This document shows positions 56,588 through 64,000 of a stretch of 64,000 nucleotides of DNA, one piece after another. The stretch is from NCBI RefSeq assembly GCF_022229005.1, contig NZ_JAKKFD010000015.1:1-64000 (forward strand), given 5' to 3'. Under the pieces are notes generated by a model, which was not told the origin of the DNA, ran no database searches, and saw only the letters and a list, made by a program, of their open reading frames with translations. Both the position numbers and the translations under genes were made by a program. Position 1 is the stretch's first letter. Each line of letters starts with the position of its first letter. Source of the stretch: Micromonospora trifolii (GTDB lineage: Bacteria; Actinomycetota; Actinomycetes; Mycobacteriales; Micromonosporaceae).

Positions 56588-57683
56588 ACCCACTCCCGGC
56601 CGTCTCGACCCGAGGTGCTGCCGCTGTGGTGCGGGAGGTGGCGTGCAGGCGCAGGATGCCGGCGGCTGTCGCGCCGGCGCCGGTGATCAGGAAGAGCGCC
56701 ACCATCACCCGGGCGGCCTCGGGTGACCAGGGCACCGGGGCGATGGCGCGGGCGAACACGGCGGCGTTCGAGGCTCCGGCGAAGAGCGCCAGGCAGGCCC
56801 CGGCCAGCGCGACCACGAAGTCGGCGGCCGGGCGGCGGCTCAGCGCGTACCAGCCGGCGGCGATCGCGCCGACACCGGTGAGCAGGGACCAGATCTGCCC
56901 GGAGAGCAGCCCGACCAGCACCCCGCCCGCGCCCTGGGCGCCCGCGTCCAGCTCCCGTCCCACCGGGTACCCGACGGCCAGCGCGCCGCCGACGATCAGC
57001 AGCACGCCGAGCGCGGACAGCGCGCGGGCGCCGGCCGGGGCGGTGGCGGTGAACAGGCCGAGTGCGCCCACCGCGAGCAGCCCCACGATGCTCACCGCCC
57101 ACCAGGTGTACGCGTCCGGCGGCGGCAGCCAGTCCAGCGTGCCGCCGATCACCAGCGGGTCGGTGCCGTCGCGCAGTGGGATGGTCCAGTCCCGGACCCG
57201 GTGCTCGCGGTCCGGCGCGGCGCGTACCGCGGCCGGTGGCGCCGACTCCTGCCACAGGGCGCGCTGGTCGTGCCAGCGCGCTGTGGTGCCGTCGTCGATC
57301 CGTCGCCAGGACGGTGCGGCGGCCGGGTCGGCCTCGGCCGGGAGCGCGGTGTCCCCGGTGATGGTGCGGTTCAGGTACGTGGCGGGGGAGTGGCTGTTCT
57401 CGAAGACCCCGTCCGGGCCGACGCGCAGGTACGGCTCACCGGAGTAGCCGATGACCTCGATGGCGCGGCCGGTGCGGTTGGTCAGCTCCAGTCGGGCGCC
57501 CGCCTCGATGACGCGTACCTCGAGCCCTGGCCGCGCCGGTGCGACCCCGGTGGTCCGGGTGCGGTAGTCGGTGCCGTCCGGTGCGTCCGCGCCGTGCGCG
57601 GCGGCGGGCGCCGCGCTGGTCAGTGTCACCAGGCCGGCTGCGGCGGCGACCAGGCCGGCGCGGCCCAGCAGGGTACGGATCAC
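56571..57683 (-). CDS. Exported-domain membrane protein of the copper/thiol module, mature N-terminal His
   Basis: 370 residues. A signal peptide (1-29) ends SAAPAAA, after which the mature chain would start HGADAPDGTDY. A ~150-residue extracellular beta domain follows (RPGLEVRVIEAGARLELTNRTGRAIEVIGYSGEPYLRVGPDGVFENS), then about six transmembrane helices. It resembles CopC/CopD-type architecture without clear identity to either. The GTG at 57683 overlaps the DsbA-like gene by four bases (GTGA). A role in copper handling or oxidase assembly is inferred from neighbours and from the N-terminal His. Confidence 0.7.
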
Positions 57684-58396
57684 TTGCCGGCCGCCGCCAC
57701 GGCTGCGGTGAGTGCGTCCGGGGTGGGGTTCTCGACGGCTTGACCGTTGACCTTGACGGTCGGCGTGCCGGTGACCTTGCTCTGGCTGGCGTCCTCGGTG
57801 ACGTGTTCGGTCCAGGTCCGGTACGTCTCGTCCTTCACGCAGCCGCCGAAGGAGCCGCGGTCGAGGCCCACGCTGGTGCCGATGTCGATGAGCTTGTCGT
57901 CGGTGAGCCCGGCGCTGCCCTCCGGCGGCTGCTGGGCGAAGAGCGCCTTGGCGTACTCGTGGTACTTGCCGCCGGCCGCGGCGCAGCCGGAGGCGGCCGA
58001 GGAGCGGGTGGAGTACTCGGTGGTGGAGAAACGGTTGAGGAACGCGACCGGGTGGTAGACCACTGTCGCCTTGTTCTCGGCCACCAACTGTTCGAGCGTC
58101 GACCCGCTGGTCTGCTCGAACTGCTTGCAGGCCGGGCAGAGGAAGTCCTCGTAGACGTCGACGGTGACCGGCCCGCCGCCGGTGACGATGCCGGTGCCGG
58201 CCGCGTTGGCGCCGGGCGGGGTGGTGAAGCTGTCGGAGCGCTGGCTGGACCAGACGGCCCACCCGATGCCGCCGGCGATGACCAGGACGAGGACCGCGGC
58301 GGCGGAGACCCAGATCGTGCGGCGGCGGCGCCGTTCGCGGGCCAACTGCTCGCGGACCACCCGGGCGGCGTCCCGCTGCCCCTTGCGACTACTCAT
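57680..58396 (-). CDS. DsbA-family thiol oxidoreductase, membrane-anchored
   Basis: 238 residues: basic cytoplasmic N-terminus, one transmembrane helix (~28-49), then a thioredoxin fold with active site Cys87-Pro-Ala-Cys90 (EDFLCPACKQFE) and the cis-Pro strand VTGTPTVKVNG. Extra cysteines (SSAASGCAAAGG, SFGGCVKDE) may form a structural disulfide. It is expected to form or isomerise disulfides outside the membrane, with the overlapping MauE-like gene as probable redox partner. Confidence 0.92.
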   Translation of the reverse strand: MSSRKGQRDAARVVREQLARERRRRRTIWVSAAAVLVLVIAGGIGWAVWSSQRSDSFTTPPGANAAGTGIVTGGGPVTVDVYEDFLCPACKQFEQTSGSTLEQLVAENKATVVYHPVAFLNRFSTTEYSTRSSAASGCAAAGGKYHEYAKALFAQQPPEGSAGLTDDKLIDIGTSVGLDRGSFGGCVKDETYRTWTEHVTEDASQSKVTGTPTVKVNGQAVENPTPDALTAAVAAAGK

Positions 58397-58913
58397 CCTC
58401 GTCCTCCACAACGGGTTCGCCGGACAACCACCCGTCCACCGATACCGGCGTACGCGGCCAGATCAGCAGAAATCCGGCCAGAACCAAGAATCCCAGGTCC
58501 CGGAGGATCTCCGGGAGGTAACTGGGTGCCTGCCCCGCAGCCAACTGCCCGCCGCTGCCGAAGCAGCCGCAGTCGATGGCCAGCCCACGCGCCCAGGCCG
58601 AGGCGATCCCCACGATGAAGACCACCAGCAGCGCGGCGGACACCCCGGCGACGAGCCGGGTGGCCAGCCCGAGCAGCAGCAGCACGCCCAACGCCAGCTC
58701 GACGAAGGGCAGCGCCGCACCGATCACGGTCGCCACGTCGTACGGCATCACCTGGTACGCGTTGACAGCCCGCCCGGAGGCGGCGAGATCGCTGACCTTC
58801 GACGCGCCCGCGACCAGCCAGACGGCGGCGAGGCCGAGTCGGGCCGCGATGCCGAGCCACGGGCGGACCACTGGCCAACGGCCGCCCCGGGTGGAAGGTG
58901 CTGTCACGCTCAT
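58389..58913 (-). CDS. MauE/DoxX-family membrane protein
   Basis: 174-residue, four-helix membrane protein: LGLAAVWLVAGASKVSDLAASGRAVNAYQVMP is the family start and AIDCGCFGSGG carries the conserved cysteine pair. MauE is proposed to support disulfide formation, in the manner of DsbB/VKOR-like proteins. The 8-base overlap with the DsbA-like gene backs a quinone-linked reoxidation role, which remains inference. It is 32 bp downstream of the sigma factor gene. Confidence 0.9.
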   Translation of the reverse strand: MSVTAPSTRGGRWPVVRPWLGIAARLGLAAVWLVAGASKVSDLAASGRAVNAYQVMPYDVATVIGAALPFVELALGVLLLLGLATRLVAGVSAALLVVFIVGIASAWARGLAIDCGCFGSGGQLAAGQAPSYLPEILRDLGFLVLAGFLLIWPRTPVSVDGWLSGEPVVEDEDE

Positions 58914-58945
58914 TTGTCGTCCCGTCCGCGCCGGAAGTTCCCCGT

Positions 58946-59536
58946 TCAGCCGGTCAGGGCGTCGCCGACCGCCTCGACCAGGTCGTCCCGGGCCCGGGCG
59001 ACCCGGGACCGGATGGTGCCCACCGGCACCCCTTCGACGGCGGCGGCCTCGGCGTACGACAGGCCGAGCAGTTGGGTGAGCACGAACGCGGAGCGCCGCT
59101 CGGGGCCGAGGCGGCGGACCAGGTCGGCGGCGCCGAACTGGCCGGCCGGGTCCGGGTGCGGCCGGTCGGTGTACGCATTCGCCGCCAGGCGCTCGTCGAG
59201 CCGTCGACGCCTGATGACAGTGCGCAGGTGGTCGGCGCAGGCCCGGCGGGCGATGCCGAGCAGCCAGGTGCGGACGCTGGAGCGACCCTCGAAGGCGGGG
59301 AGTGCCCGAAACGCCCGCAGGTAGGTTTCCTGGGTCAGGTCGTCGGCGCTGTCCGGGTCGACCAGGGCGGCGGCGAACCGCCACACCTCGGCCTGGGTCA
59401 GCCGGACGAACGCCGCCTGGGCGATGGGGTCACCGTCGCGGGCGGTCAGCGCCCACTCGGTGGCCGGGTCCCGGGCGACCTCGTCGACCGGTTCTGCCGG
59501 ACCGGCGGCACCGGGGTCACGCGGGACAGGGATCAC
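58946..59536 (-). CDS. ECF sigma factor, SigC-like
   Basis: 196 residues, GTG start without a ribosome site, possibly leaderless. Sigma region 2 (about residues 40-105) includes DDLTQETYLRAFRALPAFEGRSSVRTWLLGIARRACADHLR; region 4 (about 135-190) includes RRSAFVLTQLLGLSYAEAAAVEGVPVGTIRSRVARARDDL. The sequence looks like the actinobacterial SigC group. It heads a four-gene transcript (sigma, MauE, DsbA-like, copper-like membrane protein) and is divergent from the CopC-CopD gene. No anti-sigma gene is adjacent. SigC in M. tuberculosis is linked to copper acquisition, consistent with this context. Confidence 0.85.
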   Translation of the reverse strand: MIPVPRDPGAAGPAEPVDEVARDPATEWALTARDGDPIAQAAFVRLTQAEVWRFAAALVDPDSADDLTQETYLRAFRALPAFEGRSSVRTWLLGIARRACADHLRTVIRRRRLDERLAANAYTDRPHPDPAGQFGAADLVRRLGPERRSAFVLTQLLGLSYAEAAAVEGVPVGTIRSRVARARDDLVEAVGDALTG

Positions 59537-59708
59537 GACACATCAGGTTACGCGGCAGTCGGCGGCGCGTCAGGGTCGTTCGGCCCTTGGATGGTCTGCG
59601 CCACGTCGGGAACTTTTCCCCGACCCCTGCCGACTACCAGTTCATGACGTGCGACCACCGACGCCCCCACCCCCCTCGGGTCGCCGAAGGGGACACCCAT
59701 CGGCGACC

Positions 59709-61376
59709 ATGGCCGGCATGACTGTCGCCCCCCGCCGCTGGGCCGCCAGGCTGGCCGCAGCCGCCGGCCTCCTGGTCACCGTCGTCGCCTTGTTGATCGC
59801 GCCAGCTACCTCCGCCAGCGCCCACGCGGTGCTGGAGAGCAGCAGCCCGGCCGCCGCCTCCATCGTGCCGAGCGGGCCGTCCGAGGTGGTCCTCACCTTC
59901 AGCGAGTCGGTCCGCAAGGTGCCCGGCAAGATCCGGATCATCGCGCCGGACGGTTCCCGGGCCGACCGGGGCGAACCGTCGTTCAGCGGCGGCGTGGTGA
60001 CCATCCCGGTGGACCCGGCCGGCGCCCGCGGCACCTACCTGGTCAGCTTCCGGGTGATCTCCGCCGACAGCCATCCGGTCTCCGGGGCGTTCACCTACTC
60101 GGTCGGCGCACCCTCGACCCCACCCGTCGACTCCGGCACTGACAGCCGCGCCAACCCGGTGGTGGAGACGGCGGTGAAGGTGGCCCGCTTCCTCGGCTAC
60201 GCCGGCCTGGTGCTGCTGGTGGGGCCGGCTCTGGTGCTCGCCGCGCTCTGGCCCCGACGGCTCTCCCGGCGGGGGCCGACCCGGCTGGCCTGGACCGGCC
60301 TCGGGCTGGTGGCCGTCGCCACCCTCGCCGACTTGTGGTTGCAGGTGCCCTACACGGCCGGCGGTGGTCTCTTCGACGTCACCGGCGAGGGGTTCGGCAG
60401 TGTGTTCGGCAGTGCCTTCGGCGCCGCCCACCTGGTCCGGCTCGGCCTGCTGGCGGCGTCCGTCTTCCTGCTCCGCCCGCTGCTGGCCCGACCCGCCGGC
60501 CGCGCGGACGCGATCATCCTGGCCGTGCTCGGCGGCGCGGCACTGCTGACCTGGCCGCTGGCCGGGCACCCGGCGGCCTCCCCGGCGCCGGCGGTCTCCG
60601 TGGTGGTCGACGCGATCCACCTGGGCAGCATGGCGGTCTGGCTGGGTGGTCTGCTCATGCTCGCCGTCTTCCTGCTGCGCCAGGCCGACGAGCGGGAGTT
60701 GGGCGCGATCCTGCCGATCTGGTCGCGCTGGGCGGCGCTCGCCGTCTCGGCGCTGCTGCTGGCCGGCACCGTCCAGGCGCTGATCGAGGTGGCCACCCTG
60801 CAGGCGCTCTTCGACACCACGTACGGGCGCCTGCTGCTCGCCAAGATCGGGTTGTTCGCGCTGGTCATCGCCGTGGCCGCGTACTCCCGGAAGTTGGTGC
60901 GCAGCCGCGTCGCGGCGCAACGCCCGGTGCCGGTGCGCCGGGCGGTCCTGGTGGAGCTGGCCGTCACGGTGGTGGTGCTGGCCGTGTCCGCAACGCTCGT
61001 GCAGACCACTCCCGCGCGCACCGCCGGAGCCGCCCCGTCCGCCGGGGCCGAGGCTGGCCTGTTCAGCACCAGGCTCTCCAGCCCGCTCCTGTCCGTCGAG
61101 GTCGAGGTGAGCCCCGCCGAGCGGGGCAACAACTCGGTGCACCTGTACGCGTACGACAAGGCCAACCAGCCACTGCTGGTGGCGGAGTGGAAGGCGACAG
61201 TCGCGCTGCCCTCGGCCGGGATCGAGCCGATCGAGGTGCCGTTGCTCAGGTTGACGGACAGTCATGCCTACGGCGACATCAGCCTGCCGACCGCCGGCGA
61301 GTGGCAACTGAAGATCACCGCCCGAACGACCGACATCGACCAGGCCACGGTGACCGCCACCGTGCCCATTCGTTAG
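59709..61376 (+). CDS. CopC-CopD fusion copper-transport protein
   Basis: 555 residues. A signal peptide ends ATSASA, and the mature chain begins HAVLESSSPAA, the N-terminal His expected of CopC copper sites; DSHPVSGAFTYSVG supplies a further His. CopC (~39-130) is followed by a CopD domain of about eight helices with the conserved His residues of GHPAA and DAIHLGSMAVWLGGL. A ~110-residue extracellular domain (SPLLSVEVEVSPAERGNNSVHLYAYD) closes the protein. Start may instead be ATG at 59718. Role: copper binding outside and uptake across the membrane. Confidence 0.9.
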   Translation: MAGMTVAPRRWAARLAAAAGLLVTVVALLIAPATSASAHAVLESSSPAAASIVPSGPSEVVLTFSESVRKVPGKIRIIAPDGSRADRGEPSFSGGVVTIPVDPAGARGTYLVSFRVISADSHPVSGAFTYSVGAPSTPPVDSGTDSRANPVVETAVKVARFLGYAGLVLLVGPALVLAALWPRRLSRRGPTRLAWTGLGLVAVATLADLWLQVPYTAGGGLFDVTGEGFGSVFGSAFGAAHLVRLGLLAASVFLLRPLLARPAGRADAIILAVLGGAALLTWPLAGHPAASPAPAVSVVVDAIHLGSMAVWLGGLLMLAVFLLRQADERELGAILPIWSRWAALAVSALLLAGTVQALIEVATLQALFDTTYGRLLLAKIGLFALVIAVAAYSRKLVRSRVAAQRPVPVRRAVLVELAVTVVVLAVSATLVQTTPARTAGAAPSAGAEAGLFSTRLSSPLLSVEVEVSPAERGNNSVHLYAYDKANQPLLVAEWKATVALPSAGIEPIEVPLLRLTDSHAYGDISLPTAGEWQLKITARTTDIDQATVTATVPIR

Positions 61377-61393
61377 AGAGGTTCGCGAAACCC

Positions 61394-62128
61394 ATGACCC
61401 GATTCCGGCGTACCGCAACCGCCGCTGCCGCCCTGGCGTTCACCGCCGCCGCCACCGCTGTGCTCGGCTTCGCCGGACCGGCGTCCGCGCACGTCACGGT
61501 GAACCCGAAGGAGGCGACCCAGGGCGGCTACGCCCGGGTGGCGTTCCGGGTGCCCAACGAGAGCGACACCGCGTCGACCACCAAGCTTGAGGTCGTGCTG
61601 CCGGAGAACGCCCCGGTCGGCTCGGTGTCGACGATGCCGGTGCCCGGTTGGACGGTCACCACGGAGAAGCGCAAGGTGGACCCGCCGATCGAGGTGCACG
61701 GCAGTCAGCTCACCGAAGCGGTCTCCAAGATCACCTGGACGGCCACCGGCGACGCGGGGGTGAAGCCGGGCCAGTTCCAGGAGTTCCCCGTCTCGATGGG
61801 GCCGCTGCCGCAGGTCGACTCGATGATCTTCAAGACCCTGCAGACCTACTCGGACGGCAACATCTCCCGGTGGATCGACGATCCGGCGCCGGGCGCCGAG
61901 GAGCCGGAGCACCCCGCCCCGGTGCTCACCCTGGCCGCCGCCGCGGCGCCGGCGGGCTCGGCCACGCCGACCGCGGCCGTGGCCTCGCCCGACGACGATG
62001 ACGACGACGACGGCAACGGGCTCGCCGTCGGCCTCGGTGTGGCAGGTCTCGTCGCCGGTCTCGCCGGCCTGGTGCTGGGCGGGCTGGCGTTCACGCGTAC
62101 CCGCCGGGAGCCGGTCGCCAAGGCCTGA
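61394..62128 (+). CDS. YcnI-like DUF1775 copper-binding protein
   Basis: 244 residues. The signal peptide (1-32) ends GPASA, so the mature protein starts HVTVNPKEATQGGYARVAFRVPNE, the histidine-brace start of YcnI proteins, which bind Cu(II) through the N-terminal His and a Trp/Glu. The DUF1775 domain spans ~33-180. A run of seven Asp residues, a C-terminal transmembrane helix and a short basic tail anchor it. It lies 17 bp downstream of the CopC-CopD gene and is likely cotranscribed. A terminator follows. Confidence 0.9.
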   Translation: MTRFRRTATAAAALAFTAAATAVLGFAGPASAHVTVNPKEATQGGYARVAFRVPNESDTASTTKLEVVLPENAPVGSVSTMPVPGWTVTTEKRKVDPPIEVHGSQLTEAVSKITWTATGDAGVKPGQFQEFPVSMGPLPQVDSMIFKTLQTYSDGNISRWIDDPAPGAEEPEHPAPVLTLAAAAAPAGSATPTAAVASPDDDDDDDGNGLAVGLGVAGLVAGLAGLVLGGLAFTRTRREPVAKA

Positions 62129-62141
62129 TCCCTGTTCCACC

Positions 62142-62174
62142 CGCTGGCCCACCGGATTGTCCGGCGGGCCAGCG
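62142..62174 (+). terminator. Hairpin terminator after the YcnI-like gene
   Basis: A 15-bp inverted repeat (62142-62156 with 62160-62174) with one A-C mismatch and a 3-base loop, 13 bp after the stop codon. Confidence 0.78.
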
Positions 62175-62272
62175 TGCTTTCCGGAGCCGATGCCGACCGT
62201 GCCGTGGATATCCCCTGATCAGACCGTGTACGTCGGTAAGGTCGGCCGGGTATTTGGCTACGGAGGGGGACG

Positions 62273-63307
62273 GTGCGGATGCGGTTCGTGCGGGTGATCG
62301 CCGGAGTGCTGCTGTTGGTAGTGGGAATTCCGGCGCTGTTCGCCGGTGGCGGGCTGTGGCTGGTGACCCGACACGCCGACCCCGGCGGGTCCTTCGCCGC
62401 CCGCTTCGAAACGGTCCGCACGCCCGGTCACGCGGTAGTGGTCACCGACCTCGACCGGTTGCTGCGGCAGGAGGCGCCCTTCGCGCGTACCGCGCAGACC
62501 CGGCTGCGCCTGGACGCCCGCAGCACGGGCGGGCCGGCCTTCGTCGGGTTGGCACCCACCGCAGAGGTGCGTGGCTGGCTGGAGGCGACGCCGCACGCCA
62601 CTGTCCGCCGGGTGGCGCTGGCCCGGGGTCCGCTGCCGGTCCGGCTCGACCCGGCCGGCCCCGCCGCCGACACCCCGGGCGTCGCGACGCCCGACGGGCC
62701 GGTCACGCCGCTGGGCCGGCCCTTCTGGGTACGCGAGGGGATCGGCTCGCTGGAGTGGAGTGCTGACGACCTCGACGGCGAACCCATGAGCCTGGTGGTG
62801 ATGCGCCCCGACGGCGAGGCCGACCTTGCCCTGGACCTGCGCGCCGAGTTGCGGGCCGGGTGGACCGGCCCGGCCACCTGGGGTCTGCTGACCGTCGGCG
62901 TGCTGCTGGTGGTGTGCGCGGCGCTGCTCCTGCTGCGGCCGCTACGGCCACGCGAGGTGATCTTCGTGGTCGAGCCGGATCAGGTGCCGGTGCTCGCCGG
63001 CCGGCTCGGCGTCACCTCGCTGAGTGGCCTGGGCCCCCGGCAACCGGATCCGACTCCGCCGTTGCCGGCGCGACAACTCGCACCGGTCGGCTCCGGAGCC
63101 CCGGAACCCGCCCGGCCGGCGATCGGCGCGGCACGCGCTGCCACCCTCGCCGACCTGGACGAACCGGTCCGGCTGCCTCGCCCACCGGAGGTGACGCTGA
63201 GTCTCGCCTGGCCGCCGGCCGACACGGACGAGCCCACGGCCCGGCCAGTGGCGGCCGCACCGGGCGACGATCCGGCCCGTGGTGGCCCGGCCGGTGGCGG
63301 TGGGTGA
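62273..63307 (+). CDS. Hypothetical two-helix membrane protein
   Basis: 344 residues, GTG with GGAGG six bases upstream (an in-frame ATG lies two codons later). One N-terminal helix (FVRVIAGVLLLVVGIPALFAGGGLWLV), a ~165-residue predicted extracellular domain (SFAARFETVRTPGHAVVVTDLDRLLR, GPAFVGLAPTAEVRGWL, WSADDLDGEPMSLVVMRPDGEADL), a second helix (WGLLTVGVLLVVCAALLLLRPL) and a Pro/Ala-rich cytoplasmic tail. No family recognised. It is a separate unit, bounded by hairpins on both sides. Confidence 0.72.
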   Translation: MRMRFVRVIAGVLLLVVGIPALFAGGGLWLVTRHADPGGSFAARFETVRTPGHAVVVTDLDRLLRQEAPFARTAQTRLRLDARSTGGPAFVGLAPTAEVRGWLEATPHATVRRVALARGPLPVRLDPAGPAADTPGVATPDGPVTPLGRPFWVREGIGSLEWSADDLDGEPMSLVVMRPDGEADLALDLRAELRAGWTGPATWGLLTVGVLLVVCAALLLLRPLRPREVIFVVEPDQVPVLAGRLGVTSLSGLGPRQPDPTPPLPARQLAPVGSGAPEPARPAIGAARAATLADLDEPVRLPRPPEVTLSLAWPPADTDEPTARPVAAAPGDDPARGGPAGGGG

Positions 63308-63315
63308 GACGGCGA

Positions 63316-63348
63316 GTGGCCCTCCGCGCTGCCGACGCGGAGGGCCAC
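63316..63348. terminator. Bidirectional hairpin terminator
   Basis: A perfect 13-bp inverted repeat (63316-63328 with 63336-63348) with a 7-base loop between two convergent genes. Confidence 0.82.
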
Positions 63349-63402
63349 CCTCACCGGGGGATCGGTGCTACCCGAGCGACGCTTGAGGTAGATGAGGACA
63401 GG

Positions 63403-63999
63403 TTAGCGCCGAACGTGGCTACTCGGGAGGTCTGTCCAATTGGTGCGATTTTCCGCACTGAGCCCCGAGCGCACCGGCAACGCCGCCAGCAGCAGCAGAC
63501 TGAGCAGCACGTAGGTGTTCTGCACGACGAAGTCCACCGGGTCGTGGGTGCGGACCGGTCCCGCGCCCCAGGCCTGGAACGTCACCACCCCGTAGATGGT
63601 CACGGCGGTGATGCCCAGCGCGAGCCCGGCCAGCCACCGACGCCGGCGTGTCTCGTCCGGGCGGTCGGCGCTCAACGCCGCGTCGGCGAGCAGCACCACC
63701 GCCGGCACGAACCAGTAGATGTGGTGGGTCCAGGTGATCGGGCTGGCCAGGGCGCCGACCAACCCGGTCAACGTCAGGCCCGTCAACGGGTCACCGGCCC
63801 GCGCCGCCCGGGCGGCGCGCCACAGCCCGTAGCCGGCGACGGCGGCGACCACCAGCAGCCAGAGCAGCCGGTCCGGCTTCCCCGGCTCGGTGAACCGGCT
63901 GAGCAGGCCGAACAGCGACTGGTTGCCGACGATGTCGGTGCGTCCGACCCGCTCGGTGGTCCACAGCTCGTGCGTCCAGAACCGCCACGAGTCACCGGG
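63403..63999 (-). CDS. GT87-type polyprenyl-phosphate mannosyltransferase, C-terminal part (5' end outside window)
   Basis: The frame is open to the window edge. The ~198 residues visible include DSWRFWTHELW, VGNQSLFGLLSR, a series of transmembrane helices and ALASPITWTHHIYWFVPAVVLLADA. The NQS and SPxxWxHH motifs are typical of DUF2029/GT87 enzymes such as actinobacterial PimE-like mannosyltransferases. These use polyprenyl-phosphate-mannose on the outer membrane face. The N-terminal catalytic Asp region is not in the window. Confidence 0.82.
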   Translation of the reverse strand, partial: PGDSWRFWTHELWTTERVGRTDIVGNQSLFGLLSRFTEPGKPDRLLWLLVVAAVAGYGLWRAARAARAGDPLTGLTLTGLVGALASPITWTHHIYWFVPAVVLLADAALSADRPDETRRRRWLAGLALGITAVTIYGVVTFQAWGAGPVRTHDPVDFVVQNTYVLLSLLLLAALPVRSGLSAENRTNWTDLPSSHVRR

Positions 64000-64000
64000 G

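Overview
The window is high-GC actinobacterial DNA with GTG/ATG starts, strong GGAGG-type ribosome sites, many 4-base ATGA/GTGA gene overlaps and long GC-rich hairpin terminators. Its gene content (a CysO/Mec/CysM cysteine route, ClpS-DUF2017, a SigC-like ECF factor, LCP proteins, an expansin-like protein, GH12 and PL3 polysaccharidases) suggests a soil or plant-associated filamentous actinomycete close to Micromonospora. No rRNA, CRISPR array or complete insertion sequence was seen. There is one tRNA gene.

Layout. 1-7 kb: secreted pectate lyase (cut by the window edge), threonine synthase, a remnant of an ATP-dependent DNA ligase, an aldo/keto reductase, a peptidoglycan amidase preceded by an overlapping signal-peptide-only ORF, a GH12-CBM2 endoglucanase with a CebR-type operator, and an FAD monooxygenase. 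7-15 kb: cytochrome c oxidase subunit I, an MFS transporter, the NAD-salvage pair pncA/pncB, and a large LuxR-type ATPase regulator (LAL). 15-24 kb: a degenerate GTPase-like protein, then clpS-DUF2017-mec-cysO-cysM, a metallo-beta-lactamase-fold phosphodiesterase, an alpha-mannosyltransferase, rph and rdgB. This matches the Mycobacterium tuberculosis Rv1331-Rv1341 neighbourhood, but without murI. 24-33 kb: a six-gene histidine-utilisation operon on the minus strand (RpiR regulator, hutU, M20 amidohydrolase, hutF, hutI, hutH), then a membrane protein with a vestigial kinase-like N-terminus.

34-49 kb is an exopolysaccharide locus: four glycosyltransferases, an acyltransferase, a MurJ-type flippase, an O-antigen-ligase/polymerase-like protein, a WbaP-type initiating sugar transferase, an LCP attachment enzyme and a flanking methyltransferase. 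A DUF1800/DUF1501 pair on the opposite strand splits it. 49-54 kb: MOSC protein, expansin-like protein, GNAT acetyltransferase, tRNA-Leu(UAG), a frame-disrupted HNH endonuclease and a peroxiredoxin. 54-57 kb: a nickel/cobalt ECF transporter (cbiMNQO) behind a perfect palindrome that resembles a Nur box. 57-63 kb: a copper/thiol module (SigC-like sigma factor, MauE, DsbA-like protein, CopC-CopD fusion, YcnI and a membrane protein). Three of its secreted proteins are predicted to begin with histidine after signal-peptide cleavage. The window closes with a hypothetical membrane protein and the C-terminus of a GT87-type mannosyltransferase.

The observations most worth following are: the CysO sulfur carrier carries 20 residues beyond its Gly-Gly next to a JAMM protease gene; the recurrent N-terminal histidine in the copper module; the Nur-like operator; the HNH/HTH gene broken at a G6 run beside a tRNA; and the split signal-peptide/amidase pair. 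All family calls were made by eye from motifs; no database search was run.
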